NCBI RefSeq assembly: GCF_963259705.1 | Contig: NC_081842.1 | Location: 94,354,433 to 94,418,432 of the forward strand | Source: Myotis daubentonii | Lineage: Eukaryota; Chordata; Mammalia; Chiroptera; Vespertilionidae | Direction of reading: 5' to 3' | DNA: 64,000 nt | Shown: one piece after another, positions 44,286-56,310 of the stretch | Position numbering within the stretch: position 1 is the stretch's first letter | Layout of the letters: each line of letters begins with the position of its first letter | Made by a program: the position numbers and the translations under genes | Notes under the pieces: model-generated | Databases searched by the model: none | What the model was told of the DNA's origin: nothing | What the model saw: the letters and a program-made list of their open reading frames with translations, nothing else

Positions 44286-45558
44286 TAGGGGCCCGGTGCA
44301 CGAAATTCGTGCACTGGGTGTGTGTGTGGGGGGGAGTGTCCCTCAGCCCAGCCTGCCCCCTCTCACATACTGGGAGCCCTCAGGCGTTGACCCCCATCAC
44401 CCTCCAATCGCAGGATCGGCCCCTTGCCCAGGCCTGACGCCTCTGACAGAGGTGTCAGGCCTGGGCAGGGGACCCTCATTTCCCCCCATCACTGGTTCTG
44501 CCCCCAGCCCAGGCCTGATGCCTTTGTCCCAGGCATCAGGCCTGGGCAGGGGACCCCCAGACCCCTCCAATTGCTGGCTCTGCCCCTTGCCCAGGCCTGA
44601 TGCCTCAGCCAGAGGCGTAGACCCCCATCACCCTCTGATCACCTGCTCGGCCCCTTGCCCAGGCCTGACGCCTCCGCCAGAGGTGTCAGGCTTGGACAGG
44701 GGACCCCTATCTCTCCCCGATCACTGGCTCTGGCCCCCGCCCAGGCCTGAGGCCTCTGGCCCAGGAATCATGCCTGGGCAGGGGACCTCCATCTCCCTCT
44801 GATCGCTTGCTCCACCCCCCGCCCAAGCCTGACGCCTCTGACCCAGGCTTCAGGCCTGGGCAAGGGGACCATCATATCCCCCCAATCCCCGGCTCAGCCC
44901 CCCGCCCAGGCCTGATGCCTCGGCCAGAGAAGTTGACCCTCATCACCCTCCGATCACCAATCACCGGATCGGCCCCTTGACCAGGCCTGAGGCCTCTGGC
45001 AGAGGTGTCAGGCCTGGGCCGGGGACCCCCAGCTCCCCGCGGTTGCAGGCTCCACCCCTGCCCAGGCCTAACGCCTCTGGCTGAGGCATCCGGCTCGGGC
45101 AGCAGGGACCCGCAGCTGCAGCGGCCCCGCGATCGTGGGCTCCGCTTTAGGCCCAGGCAAGGGACCCCTAGCTCCTGGGACTGCCAGCTTCGACCGTGCC
45201 CAGCTCCCATCGCTGGCTCCACCCCTACTTCCTGCTATCACTGGCCAGGGCGGCAAAGGTGCCTGATTCTCCAATCATGGCTGGGGGGCAGGGCAAAGGC
45301 GGCCCCAGGGCCGCCTTTGCCCTGCCCCCCAGCTCTTAGCTCCCCCCTGGGTTTCTGATCACTGTCAGTGGTAGGGAGCTTCTTCCTGCTTTCCCTTTAG
45401 CCTCCCTGCATTGTGCCTACATATGCAAATTAACCGCCATCTTGTTGGCAGTTAACTGACAATCTTAATTGGCAGTTAATTGGCATATAGCCCTGATTAG
45501 CCAATGAAAAGGGTATCGTCGTACGCCAATTACCATTTTTCTCTTTTATTAGTGTAGA
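44285..45558 (-). mobile_element. Helitron, hairpin-repeat family, minus strand
   Basis: CTAGGGGCCCGGTGCACG left end with hairpin GTGCACGAAATTCGTGCAC. Right end TTTTATTAGTGTAGA before T45559. The interior is tandem palindromic units like 2453-3517, plus the 25-bp hairpin at 45280-45333. Long open frames here follow the repeat and are not genes. Confidence 0.95.
45280..45333 (-). repeat. 25-bp perfect hairpin, second copy
   Basis: Arms 45280-45304 and 45309-45333 are exact reverse complements with loop CCAG. Confidence 0.95.
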
Positions 45559-45716
45559 TTGCATACTATGGTTATTTATCACTGCCCAACTTAAAATCAA
45601 TTTAGTATGTTATACAACACCCTTTAGGACAGTGAGTGGTTATTAGAATTCATAATAACATTTAAAACTCTACGTTCAAAAAATAAAAACACAAAATGAC
45701 TCAATAAAATGTTTAG

Positions 45717-45919
45717 GCCCTAACTGGTTTGACTCAGCCTGTGGACTCAAGGGTCCCAGGTTCGATTCCAGTCAAGGGCATGTACCTTGGTTGGCAGGCA
45801 CATACCCAGTAGGGAGTGTGCAGGAGGCAGCTGATCGATATTTCTCACTCATCGATGTTTCTAACTCTCTATCACTCTCCTTTCCTCTCTGTAAAAAATC
45901 AATAAAATATATTTAAAAA
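45717..45919 (+). mobile_element. Ves SINE with small internal deletion, 14-bp duplication
   Basis: GCCCTAACTGGTTTGACTCA is followed at once by GCCTGTGGACTCAAGG, lacking about 14 bp that other copies have. AATAAAATGTTTAG is duplicated at 45703-45716 and 45920-45933. Confidence 0.95.
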
Positions 45920-45933
45920 AATAAAATGTTTAG

Positions 45934-47428
45934 CTCATTTATGTTAGATATAGTAAAAATGATGATGATCATGACAGAAACTACAATATGCTCCTTGCTA
46001 ATATTTTTAAATTCTCTTCTGCAAGAATTCTACAAATACCTTATGCTTAATCTTTTGTAGAAATATTATGTTGTTTCTGGATTCTTTAAAATCTGCCATG
46101 TAATTATTTTCCCCAGTGTTCCATGCAAACCACCAAAACTCAATATAAATGTTATTATTTCTCTGTAATTTTAGCCGACATACATTCTTTGGTTGAATCT
46201 CTGTGTCTATAGCACCTTAAACATACATTGATATAAATACATTATGCTCTAATATAATTTTTATTTATATGTCTTATCCAGAAATTTATAAAGCATTTGA
46301 GAAGAGGAATAATGTCTTGATCACTGGTACATGCTCAATCCTTAAGTCAGTACATAGCATAAATTAATGACATGTATAATAAATTTTGGTTGGAGAAATG
46401 AATCAGTGAGTAAATTTAACTAGTAAATTTATAGTCCATGTCTTTTGTTCTTGGAATCTTACACTTCCTATTAAAATTTTCAAGCTTACTGGGTCAATTT
46501 TTTAGTGATAAATTATTTACAAATACACTAATACTCAATTTCTAAGGACAAAATATGCTGACTAAATACTTTTTCAGTTTATGCAGTGGTAATGGATATG
46601 TAAAATAAATCTATTTAGGTTAGGAATTAGCAAGGTTCATAGATTCTCTCTAATTTTCAAGAATTTCTGAAATATGAGAGCCAAAACATTATTTTGGTAT
46701 AGATTAGACATAGTTGCTTGCTTTTTAAAGAAAGAACAATGTGAGCAAAGCAAACAATAGGATTTACATAAGAGACTGCTCATGAAAAAGTTCTATTTCT
46801 TTTCTTTAATTGAGTTAAATGGCAAAATTTGGAAAAAATTAAAGTAATACCCTTTACAATTTGTTTTTATTACTATGTCTTGATAAAGAACTCATCTTTG
46901 AGGTGAAATCTCTCATACATTTATTCCAGATTTGGCTATTCATATTTTTGCCTCGCATTACTCAAATTTTTCTTAGAAGTTACAGATATAAATGATCTTA
47001 GGGAGACTTTCCATTAGAGCTTTATACATTTCACTTGAAAATATCTTCATTAAATATTGTTGTAAATCTCTACTTTGTTAAGAGAGTGGTGTCTGTTTAA
47101 GCAGTTTCAGGTTACAAAGGCAGTGTAGCTGAAAAGCTGTTACTTACATAATCACTTTTGAAACTTAATGCATGCTGTGTAGATAAAGACCTTTTCCTTG
47201 GAGGAAAAATAGTCTATGGAAAACAAAACAACATGATATAGTTAAAAAATAATCACCATGGTTGTATTTTTTTAACATAAATATTTGTGGTTTCTCATGC
47301 AAGAAAGAAAGAATGGGAAGAAGAAAGGAAGGAAAGAAGAAGAGAAAGAAATCTCAGAAAAAATTTAAGTGCAAAAACCATATAGAGCAACATATTTTTT
47401 TACTCATAAGAAAGAAATGTGTGTTTCC

Positions 47429-47480
<52 letters not shown>

Positions 47481-48158
47481 AAATACGCATTGCAATAGAT
47501 CTGATAAAATTAGGGCCATATACAGATAACTAAATATTTACTGTTACAATGTATAAAGACGATTTAAAAAAAGTAAGTAATACTGTATTTCAAAAATACA
47601 TGTAATTTATGTATCTACTCCGTCGGTTTAATTTTATGTTCTCCGTTTAGCAAAATAGTTCTGCTCATTATTTTATTTTTAAAAATGTTGGGGGGAGGAT
47701 GAATTTAGAAAGATTTCTAAAGTTTTAGAGTTAATCTTCAGACTCTGAAGGTTAAAATGTACTATATTTCTGATATAAAACAAAAAAATGGGATTCTCTA
47801 GTCCTGGTAATAGTTTTCATAGCTATAGTTAAGCATTAAGTATTTCTTCTGCCATTTTCTGACTCCCAGCTTTGTCTCTACTGTTTTAAAATAATTTCAA
47901 TGAATTCCATTATGCAATTGAGAAAATGTTAGCAACTAAAATTAAATTTATATTGTTAGTTTTAGTTTCAACATACTGAAACTGACCTTGCCCAAATATC
48001 TACATAAAAGAAATTTATAATTTCTCCTCCCTACATTTTGAGAACTTTATAAAATCTAATATGAACTTAGAATGAACTGATTCTATAAAATGAAGGTTGT
48101 AAGTAAAATTAGTTTGTGGTAAAAGTGATTTATAGATCTTCTGTTTTGAGTCAAATGG

Positions 48159-48206
<48 letters not shown>

Positions 48207-48264
48207 AGAACTTCCATATATATATATGAGTTTTCTTAAGTCATTATTTAATTATTAATTACAT
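45934..48264. other. AT-rich DNA with simple repeats
   Basis: GA-rich stretch at about 47302-47360, (GT)n at 47436-47479 and (AT)n at 48161-48204. Otherwise no gene and no repeat that I can name. Confidence 0.55.
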
Positions 48265-48485
48265 GCCCTAACTGGTTTGGCTCAGGGGATAGAGCGTCAG
48301 CCTGCTGACTCAAGGGTCCCAGGTTCGATTCTGGTGAAGGGCATGTACCTTGGTTGTGGGCACCATCCTCAGTAGGGCATGTGCAGGAGGCAGCTGATCG
48401 ATGTTTCTTTCTCACTGATGTTTCTAACTCTCTATCCCTCTCCCTTCCTCTCTGTAAAAAATCAATAAAATATATATTTTTAAAT
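48265..48485 (+). mobile_element. Ves SINE
   Basis: GCCCTAACTGGTTTGGCTCA head, GGTTCGATTCTGG box B and a TCAATAAAATATATATTTTT tail. ATTAATTACA occurs on both sides (48254-48263, 48491-48500). Confidence 0.93.
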
Positions 48486-48500
48486 AATTAATTAATTACA

Positions 48501-49360
48501 CAGTAGTCCCATCTTATCCATGGTTTCAGTTACCCATGCCAGAAATAAACAATGTATAAGTTTTAAATACATTTCTAAATAGCATGGTGAAATCTTGTAT
48601 CATACTTTTCCAGCTTGACCAGATATGAATCATTATTTTGTCCAGCGTATCTACACTGTATATGCCCCCAACCCTAGTCACTTAGTACCTGTCCGGCTAA
48701 AGATCTAATGTCACAGTATTGCAGTGCTTGTGTTAGAATCACCTTTATTTTACTTAATAATGGCCCCAAAGTGCAAAGTGATGGTGCTGGAAATTCAGAT
48801 ATGCTAAAGAAAAGCCTTAAAGTGCTTCCTTTAATTGAAAATATGGAAGGTCTTGACCTAATAAGGAAAGTAAATAATACTATGATGAGGTTTAAAGATC
48901 TATAGTCAGAACAGATAATCTATCCTTAAAGAAGGAAAAATTATTTTTTCTAACTTTGCAGTAGCACCTTAAACAGTAAAAGTTAGGACCACAATGTATA
49001 AGTGCTTAGTTAAAAAGGAAAGGACATTGAATTTGTGGGTGAAAAACGTAAAGAAGAAATGTGTTCCCATTGATAGCAACATGTTACTCCAGAAAGCACT
49101 GAGCCTGGATCAAGATTTCAGCCAGGGATCTTCTGAAGACAGTGACCACATTCACATAACTTATATGAGAGTATATTGCTATAACTATTCTGTTTTGTTA
49201 TTGGTGATTGTTGTTCATGTCTTACTGTTGATAATCTCTAATACAAAACTTTATATAGGTATATATGTGTAGGAAAACACAGTGTGTATAGGCTTTGGTA
49301 CTATTCATGGTTTCAGGAATCCATGAGGGGAACATAACACCTGTGGGTAAGGGGGGGCTG
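48501..49360 (+). mobile_element. Tigger-type (pogo/Tc1-mariner) DNA transposon fossil
   Basis: Starts CAGTAGTCCCATCTTATCCA and ends with GTAAGGGGGGGCTG before TA, matching Tigger termini. Internal text such as TCCAGCGTATCTACACTGTA is typical. It is a deleted copy of about 860 bp where a full Tigger is over 2 kb. Confidence 0.85.
48760..49150 (+). pseudogene. Tigger transposase remnant (N-terminal DNA-binding part)
   Basis: From ATG 48760 the sequence follows the Tigger transposase start, which in intact elements carries a CENP-B-type helix-turn-helix that binds the element ends before cut-and-paste. Pieces in different frames read AGNSDMLKKSLKVLPL and LDLIRK (first helix-turn-helix), then KCLVKKERTLNLWV and QKALSLDQDFSQGS. 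Several stops and shifts break it. The catalytic DDE half is missing, since the sequence passes directly to the element's 3' end. Non-functional. Confidence 0.78.
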
Positions 49361-49519
49361 TATTTTACTATTTAAAGAGAATCTTAATATTGGCAAAAAT
49401 CTACATTTTATGTCAATGTTTAGCTTAATAGCTTTATTTCTCATAATGAAAGTAAAAGAAAAGAAAATATACAGAAATTAAATTCCAGCTCAGATCCTAT
49501 ATTTTTCTTTATTATCTGA

Positions 49520-49787
49520 CTAGAGGCCTGGTGCATGAATTCATGCACAGGTGGGGTCCCTCAACCTGGCCAGCAATTGGGGCCAGCTAACCTCCCATGG
49601 TTCCTCCCCACAGCCAGCTAGCCCCAGGACTGTGGGAGGTTGGCCGTCTGCAGGAGGTTGGCTGTGGGAGTGCACTGACCACCAGGGGGCAGCTCCTTTG
49701 TTGAATGTCTGTCCCCTGGTGGTCAGTGTGTGTCATAGCAGCTGGTTGACCAGTCGTAACCGTCGGTTAGGCTTTTATATATATAGA
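49520..49787 (-). mobile_element. Short Helitron, minus strand, left of a head-to-tail pair
   Basis: CTAGAGGCCTGGTGCATG with hairpin GTGCATGAATTCATGCAC. Right end GGCTTTTATATATATAGA at 49787, directly followed by the CTAG of the next element. Confidence 0.93.
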
Positions 49788-50076
49788 CTAGAGGCCCAAT
49801 GCATGAAGATTCATGCAAGAATAGGCCTTTCTTCCCCTGGCTGTCAGAACCGCCTTTGCTCTGGCCCAGAGCCGCCTTTCCGCCTTCCCACGCTGCCCAG
49901 AGGTGGGGTGGTGTGGAACACCTGTGTCATCGCCATGGCTGCTTGGCGTCTGCACGTGCGCGTGCTGCCAACAGGCCTGCCATCTTTGTTGGGTTAATTT
50001 GCATACTAACTCCTGATTGGCTGTGGGTGTCATGAAGGGATGGCCAATTTACATATTTGTCTATTATTAATATAGA
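49788..50076 (-). mobile_element. Short Helitron, minus strand, right of the pair
   Basis: CTAGAGGCCCAATGCATG, hairpin TGCATGAAGATTCATGCA. Right end CTATTATTAATATAGA before T50077. Its head contains the reversed octamer/CCAAT text (TTAATTTGCATACTAACTCC, TGATTGGCTG). Confidence 0.92.
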
Positions 50077-51213
50077 TTGTCTATTAAAGGCTCTGAAAAA
50101 AGTGAAAGAGAATAAAGACAAGAAAATATGAAAAATACAAATTATAAATTGAATCATACTTGAGACCTTGAATAAGCTTTCAAAGTTAAAAATAAATAAG
50201 AGTTAATTTTCATTCAGAAAATGAGAAAATCAAATTAAACATGTTAAGAGATTATGTTGCAAATTTAAGTAATTAGGAGAAAGCACAGATAGAAGAAAAT
50301 AGGAAATATTCACTCTCTGTCAGCATAATGTAAGGACAATGGTAGTAATGATATTTATCATATTTTTATTAGAATGAACATTTTATGAAAAAATAATAAA
50401 ATCAGTCAATAATATTCTGGATTGTATAAGATACATTTTCCTTTTACTTTGCTACTGCTCTTTCTCTTAGTCTCTGTTGAATTTCTTTCTCCCATTATTT
50501 TTCCTTTGAACTTCTCCAATTTTAAACTAATGGCTTACATCACTTTCATAATCTCCACTTAACCTTTAATATTGCACATCCCAAGTGAAATCAACATCAC
50601 TCAATTTGTCCAAGAGAACAAAGGGAAGATGGAGCAGAAAACATGCTGAGGAAATGTGTGTTGAGAAAATGATAATTGAACAGATGTTACACTATATCGG
50701 AAAAGATCAAAATGTATTAATAAATCAACCAAACAGAAATCATCTAGACAGAATGTAAAAAGGTGTTGTTTCAACTGGATAAACATGTTTTTCTTCCTTT
50801 CTTTCTTTTTAATTCCCACTATTAAACATATGCACTCCTTAAAAGGTATGAATTGTTACATGATATATACAAACTGCACTTTGAGTCCTTGACAATATTG
50901 AAAGCCAAAAACAAATGCTAGAGAAAATAAAACAACAAAAGAACTTAACTCTTAAGCCCATGTCATCAATGATTATGATCAACATAGATTTTACCAATTA
51001 TTACATTATTCCCTTGTTGTTTGATGTCCATAGTGTTGGCCACAGTGGCAGTTAGCAGGGTCTGGCAGAAATACTACCAGTAGTTACCAAGTGCATTAAA
51101 AAATGACAGGTACACAGGCCAATGTACGTGCCATGTCCACCCACTGCTCTAAGAGAACACAACCTCCTGGGGGAAGTGGAACAGGTCTCAGACAGGCAGC
51201 ATTTTTGGAAGCA
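50077..51213. other. AT-rich DNA, nothing recognised
   Basis: About 1.1 kb with no gene and no repeat that I can name. Confidence 0.5.
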
Positions 51214-52439
51214 TCTACACTAATAAAAGAGAAAAATGGTAATTGGCGTACAACGATACCCTTTTCATTGGCTAATCAGGGCTATATGCAAATTAACTGC
51301 CAAATATGATTGGCAGTTAACTGCCAACTAAGATTGGCAGTTAACTGCCAACAAGATGGCGGTTAATTTGCATATGTAGGCACAATGCAGGGAGGCGAAA
51401 GGGAAAGCAGGAAGAAGCCCCCTGCCACTGACAGTGATCGGAAACCCAGGGGGGAGCTAAGAGCTGGGGGGCAGGGCAAAGGCGGCCCTGGGGCTGCCTT
51501 TGCCCTGCCCCCCAGCCATGATAGGAGAATCAGGCGCCTTTCCCGCCCTGGCCAGTGATAGCAGGAAGTAGGGGTGGAGCCAGCGATGGGAGCTGGGCAT
51601 GGTCGAAGCTGGCAGTCCCGGGAGCTAGGGGTCCCTTGCCTGGGCCTAAAGCGGCCTGGGCAGGGGCGGAGCCTGCAACCGCAGGGAGCTGGGGGTCCTC
51701 TGCCCAGGCCTGACATCTCTGCCGGAGGCCTCAGGCCTGGTCAAGGGGCCGATCCGGTGATTGGTGATCAGAGGGTGATGAGGGTCAACTCCTCTGGCCG
51801 AGGCATCAGGTCTGGGCGGGGGGCTGAGCCGGGGATTGGGGGGATATGATGGTCCCCTTGCCCAGGCCTAAAGCCTGGGTCAGAGGTGTCAGGCTTGGGC
51901 GGGGGGTGGAGCAAGCTATCAGAGGGAGATGGGGGTCCCCTACCCAGGCATGATTCCTGGGCCAGAGGCCTCAGGCCTGGGCGGGGGCCAGAGCCAGTGA
52001 TTGGGGGGAGATGGGGGTCCCCTGTCCAAGCCTGACACCTCTGGCAGAGGCGTCAGGCCTGGTCAAGGGGCCGATCAGGCGATTGGAGGGTGATGGGGGT
52101 CTACGCCTCTGGCTGAGGCATCAGGCCTGGGCAAGGGGCAGAGCCAGCAATTGGAGGGGTCTGGGGGTCCCCTGCCCAGGCCTGATGCCTGGGCCAGAGG
52201 CATCAGGCCTGGGCTGGGGGCAGAACCAGTGATGGGTGGAAATGAGGGTCCCCTGCCCAGGCCTGACACCTCTGTCAGAGCCGTCAGGCCTGGGCAAGGG
52301 GCTGATCCTGCGATTGGAGGGTGATAAGGGTCAACGCCTGAGGGCTCCCAATATGTGAGAGGGGGCAGGCTGGGCTGAGGGACACTCTCCCCCCTCCCCC
52401 CCACACCCAGTGCACGAATTTCGTGCACCGGGCCCCTAG
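51214..52439 (+). mobile_element. Helitron, hairpin-repeat family, plus strand
   Basis: TCTACACTAATAAAAGAG follows A51213. It ends GTGCACGAATTTCGTGCAC and CTAG before T52440. The 25-bp hairpin at 51463-51516 has one mismatch. Palindromic units fill 51650-52330. Confidence 0.95.
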
Positions 52440-53017
52440 TTATCAATAAGAACCAAGGACTTTCTGAGACCAGTCATTGTAGGCAGCACTGACAACTACA
52501 TACCAACCAGGACAGATGGCAGAGCACTCGGGTGCTCTCTGGCTATAACAAAGTGTGAGGAGCTGGAAAAAATCAAATAAGCATTTATTATACAATTCAC
52601 TTTGTCAGATTGTAGAACAGATAAGGGCATGCTTTACCTAGTCATTACATGCCACATAATACTTAAAAGCAACAAATTATTGGGAAATTATTAAAAGGAT
52701 TTAATGAGTGATTACCCTTATAATATGTACCTCTGGGAATCAGTTTTATGTATGTGTAGTTTAGCTTTTAATGGCATGTTGTCTAATGTGGAAAGCACAA
52801 ATCACACATGGAGATTTAGATTCCAATTTAAAATACTAGTAGTTAAGGTTAAAAAAATTAAAATTCAGTTCCTCACACCACTAGTACATTTCACATGTTC
52901 AGTAGTCAGATATGGTTAGTGGCTGCCATATTGTACAGTGCAAAATATTTCCATTATTGCAAACAATTCTCTTAAATAGCAATAATTTAAAGATGAAATG
53001 GACTATATTATTATATA
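52440..53017. other. Unique DNA and a possible old DNA-transposon fossil
   Basis: About 52768-52990 (GGCATGTTGTCTAATGTGG; TAGTGGCTGCCATATTGTAC; AATATTTCCATTATTGCAA) resembles a widespread old hAT-like mammalian element. Exact family not assigned. Confidence 0.4.
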
Positions 53018-53494
53018 CTAGAGGCCCGGTCCACGAAATTTGTGCACTGGGTGGAGGGTGTCCCTCAGCCCAACCTGCATCCTCTCTAATCTGGGACCCC
53101 TCGGGGGATGTCCAACTGCCGGTTTAGGCCTGATCCTTGCCTGCGGGATTGGGCCTAAACAGGCAGTCAGACATCCCTCTCACATTCCAGGACTGCTGGT
53201 TCCCAACCACTCACCTGCCTGCCTGCCTGATTTCCTCTAACTGCCTCTGCCTGACAGCCTCATCACCCCCTAACTGCTCCCTGCCAGCCTGATCGATGCC
53301 TAACTGCTCCCCTTTGGGCCTGGTCATCCCCAACTTCCCTCCCCTGCCAGCCTGGTCACCCATAACTGCCCTCCCCTGCTGGCCACTTCACCCACAACTG
53401 CCCTCCCCTGCCGGCCATCTTTGTGGCATTCATCTTGTCACCACATGTGAGGATGTGATGGTCAATTTGCATATTACTTCTTCATTATATAGGA
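53018..53494 (-). mobile_element. Non-autonomous Helitron, minus strand
   Basis: CTAGAGGCCCGGTCCACG left end with an imperfect hairpin. Right end TTCTTCATTATATAGGA before T53495. Confidence 0.94.
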
Positions 53495-53713
53495 TAATAT
53501 ATATATAGTTATATTATATATAACTATTATTATATATAACATATATTGTAATACATAGTGCAACATTGTTATTTGTAGATAATATAATATGTATCAAGTA
53601 ATGTATATCCTATGTAGTATATGATATATAATATAATAATCTCTACATATATTTATACTATTGTCTCAATATTAAAATTTTAATATATCATTGGTTTATA
53701 ATTACCAACTATT
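53495..53713. repeat. AT-rich degenerate palindromic tract
   Basis: Mixed TATA repeats with short palindromes (AGTTATATTATATATAACT). No gene. Confidence 0.7.
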
Positions 53714-53721
53714 TGCTAGGC

Positions 53722-53873
53722 CAGTGGTTGGCAAACTGCGGAACGTGAGCCACATGCGGCTCTTTGGCCCCTTGAGTGTGGCCACGAAGTTTCAATCACA
53801 CTGTACGTGCACGCCTGCACGTGGTAGTTTGTGGAAGAGCCACACTCAAGGGGCCGCAGTTTGCTGACCACTG
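53722..53873. mobile_element. Short hAT element, same family as 6565-6789
   Basis: CAGTGGTTGGCAAACTGCGG left and GCAGTTTGCTGACCACTG right. Flanks TGCTAGGC / TGCTAGCA suggest a worn 8-bp duplication. Confidence 0.92.
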
Positions 53874-53881
53874 TGCTAGCA

Positions 53882-54347
53882 ATGATATTACTTCGGAGTG
53901 AAGAATTGTCTGATATATTTAAAAACATGAGAAAGCATTTTTAAAAGTTTTTTTGTTATGCTGTATAATTGTATCTATAAAATATCTGTATTCATTGGCA
54001 GAACTTAGAGTCTACCAAATGACACTTTGGAAATATTAGCACATCTCTTTCTCTTTGAAAAAATATATTCTCAGAGTCTCAAAAGCTTTATTTTTCACCA
54101 TTCAAATTATGGCCTCTGCATTAAACCACAGGATAAAACCCAATTAAATAAAATGTGTTAGCCCTAACTAAAAGGCTTTGTAGCTTTATTAGAGAGAAAT
54201 GCAGCATCTGCAATAACATTTCTTATTTTACTGCTATAGATTTGTTTTCTGGCTTCCATTTACATGCATAACAATATACAAGCATCACTATTTGTATATT
54301 AGTTGTTATTATCTTTTATGTGTGTTAATAAGTGATATACTATTTCC
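53882..54347. other. AT-rich DNA, nothing recognised
   Basis: No gene or nameable repeat was seen. Confidence 0.5.
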
Positions 54348-54366
54348 AAAAAGCTAAACCTTTTTT

Positions 54367-54584
54367 TTTTTTAAATATATTTTATTGATTTTTTACAGAG
54401 AGGAAGGGAGAGAGATAGAGAGTTAGAAACATCGATGAGAGAGAAACATCGATCAGCTGCTTCCTGCACACCCCCTACTGGGGATGTGCCCGCAACCAAG
54501 GTACATGCCCTTGACCGGAATCGAACCTGGGACCTTTCAGTCCACAGGCCGACGCTCTATCCACTGAGCCAAACCGGTTTCGGC
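54367..54584 (-). mobile_element. Ves SINE, minus strand, 19-bp duplication
   Basis: The reversed tail runs to GAGCCAAACCGGTTTCGGC at the head, a good family-consensus end. A perfect 19-bp duplication lies at 54348-54366 and 54586-54604, so this is a relatively young insertion. Confidence 0.96.
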
Positions 54585-54604
54585 AAAAAAGCTAAACCTT
54601 TTTT

Positions 54605-54930
54605 CTGATATTATATCAATAGTCTATTAAATCTCAGAGTGAGCTCAATTTTTATCCAGATATCCAGACTTTCATTTTTATGAATATTGCTTTTATAATA
54701 ATTTTGATTACAAATAATTATTCTTTTTACAATTTAAAGATGTTTGTTTTCATTTTTCTGTGGTCAGCGCAAAGGAAAACAACTAGATATTTAATATGTT
54801 AATATATTTAATGTGATATATTAAATCATATATTTGAAATCTATGCTATATGTTTTTATCAAATTCTGATTGTGATAATTTGTATTTTCCCGACTATTTT
54901 AAGGTGTCTTTTAAATTAAGTTTATATTTA
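54605..54930. other. AT-rich DNA, nothing recognised
   Basis: No gene or nameable repeat was seen. Confidence 0.5.
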
Positions 54931-54938
54931 CTCTAGAG

Positions 54939-55150
54939 CAGTGGTTCTCAACCTTCTGGCCCTTTAAATACAGTTCCTCATGTTGTGACCCAACCATAAA
55001 ATTATTTTCGTTGCTACTTCATAACTGTGATGTTGCTACTGTTATGAATCATAATGTAAATATCTGATATGCAGAATGGTCTTAGGCGACCCCTGTGAAA
55101 GGGTCGTTCGACCGCCAAAGGGGGCGCGACCAAAAGGTTGAGAAACGCTG
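54939..55150 (+). mobile_element. SPIN (Space Invader) non-autonomous hAT element
   Basis: CAGTGGTTCTCAACCTTCTG start, AAATTATTTTCGTTGCTACT and CTTAGGCGACCCCTGTGAAA interior, and GGTTGAGAAACGCTG end match SPIN. CTCTAGAG is duplicated at 54931-54938 and 55151-55158. SPIN is known from several tetrapod lineages through horizontal transfer, including vesper bats. Confidence 0.94.
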
Positions 55151-55158
55151 CTCTAGAG

Positions 55159-56021
55159 TATATATATTATGAACCTTTTTATGTACTGTCTTTGAGGAGC
55201 TTATGGTATGTTAACAAGAAATTTCATAGGATGCTTCTGGGCTTTAGTTTAGTCTGAAAGCATGAGGACAGCACATTGTACATTACAAAACATTCTAATG
55301 GAAGCAGCCCAAAGTCAGTCTTAAACCTTTGCTCATATTGAAGCTTATAGATGGGATGAAATGTTGCAAAATGAAGAAGAATGCGTAAGGAGGATGTATT
55401 TGCAGAAAGTTCCTGTGATTTCAACACACCAAGTAGGATATGAGGTAAGTGTGGGTTTTTCCCTCCTTCTGTTAAAAGAGAGAGGCAGGCAGAGAGTTCA
55501 GTGTTTGCCCCATTGAATCTGAGGAAGCAGAGAGGACACAGAGCAGGCTGGCTTCTAACTTCTGCCTGGGAAATCTAAGAATAAGATGCGCTGCTGGTTC
55601 AGTGTGGAGAGAGGAGTCAAGGAAGGAGAAGGGCACAGTGAAATCTGCCTGAACTCTAAGGCTTTGTTGTGTCAAATGTTTCAGAAGTGTTCATCACCTG
55701 ACATGAATTCATCTTAGAAACTGTGCAATAGGAACAATTAAAGCAGTTATTCATCAGGCAAAAGCTAAAGTCAATGTCAGCATTTCCAGGCACTGTAGAA
55801 ACAGTAAAGCAACCAGTTGTATTAAGATGGTATTTCTTATGGATACTGTTAAGAGATCATCAGTAATGATATATCTATAAAACATCCTCTCTCCCTACAC
55901 ACACACACACACACACACACAACACATAAGATAAATTCAGCTGTAAATACTTTCCAGACCCAGTAATTGTGAAGCAATCTGATAAAGTAAAATATTGCCA
56001 TTTCTATTACTTGCCTTCTCT
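55159..56021. other. Unique DNA with a (CA)n tract
   Basis: (CA)n at 55896-55923. Short open frames are not supported as genes. Confidence 0.5.
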
Positions 56022-56032
56022 TCCCCATTTTC

Positions 56033-56055
56033 TTTTATATATATATATAAAATTG

Positions 56056-56103
<48 letters not shown>

Positions 56104-56300
56104 ATTTTTTACAGAGAGGAAGGGAGAGAGATAGAGAGTTAGAAACATCGATGAGAGAGAAACATCGATCAGCTGCCTCCTGCACATCTCCTACTGGGGA
56201 TGTGCCCACAACCCAGGTACATGCCCTTGACCGGAATTGAACCTGGGACATTTCAGTCCACAGGCCAACACTCTATCCACTGAGCCAAACCGGTTTCGGC
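56033..56300 (-). mobile_element. Ves SINE, minus strand, with expanded (AT)n tail
   Basis: Head CAAACCGGTTTCGGC at right. The tail side (56035-56101) has become a long TA repeat. Flanks TCCCCATTTTC (56022-56032) and TCCCATTTTC (56301-56310) mark the insertion. Confidence 0.92.
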
Positions 56301-56310
56301 TCCCATTTTC

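Noticed and set aside
43963..44802. 279-codon plus-strand open frame
   Set aside because: It is a chance join of unique DNA, a TA repeat (read as alternating I and Y) and Helitron palindromic repeats. The parts have separate origins.
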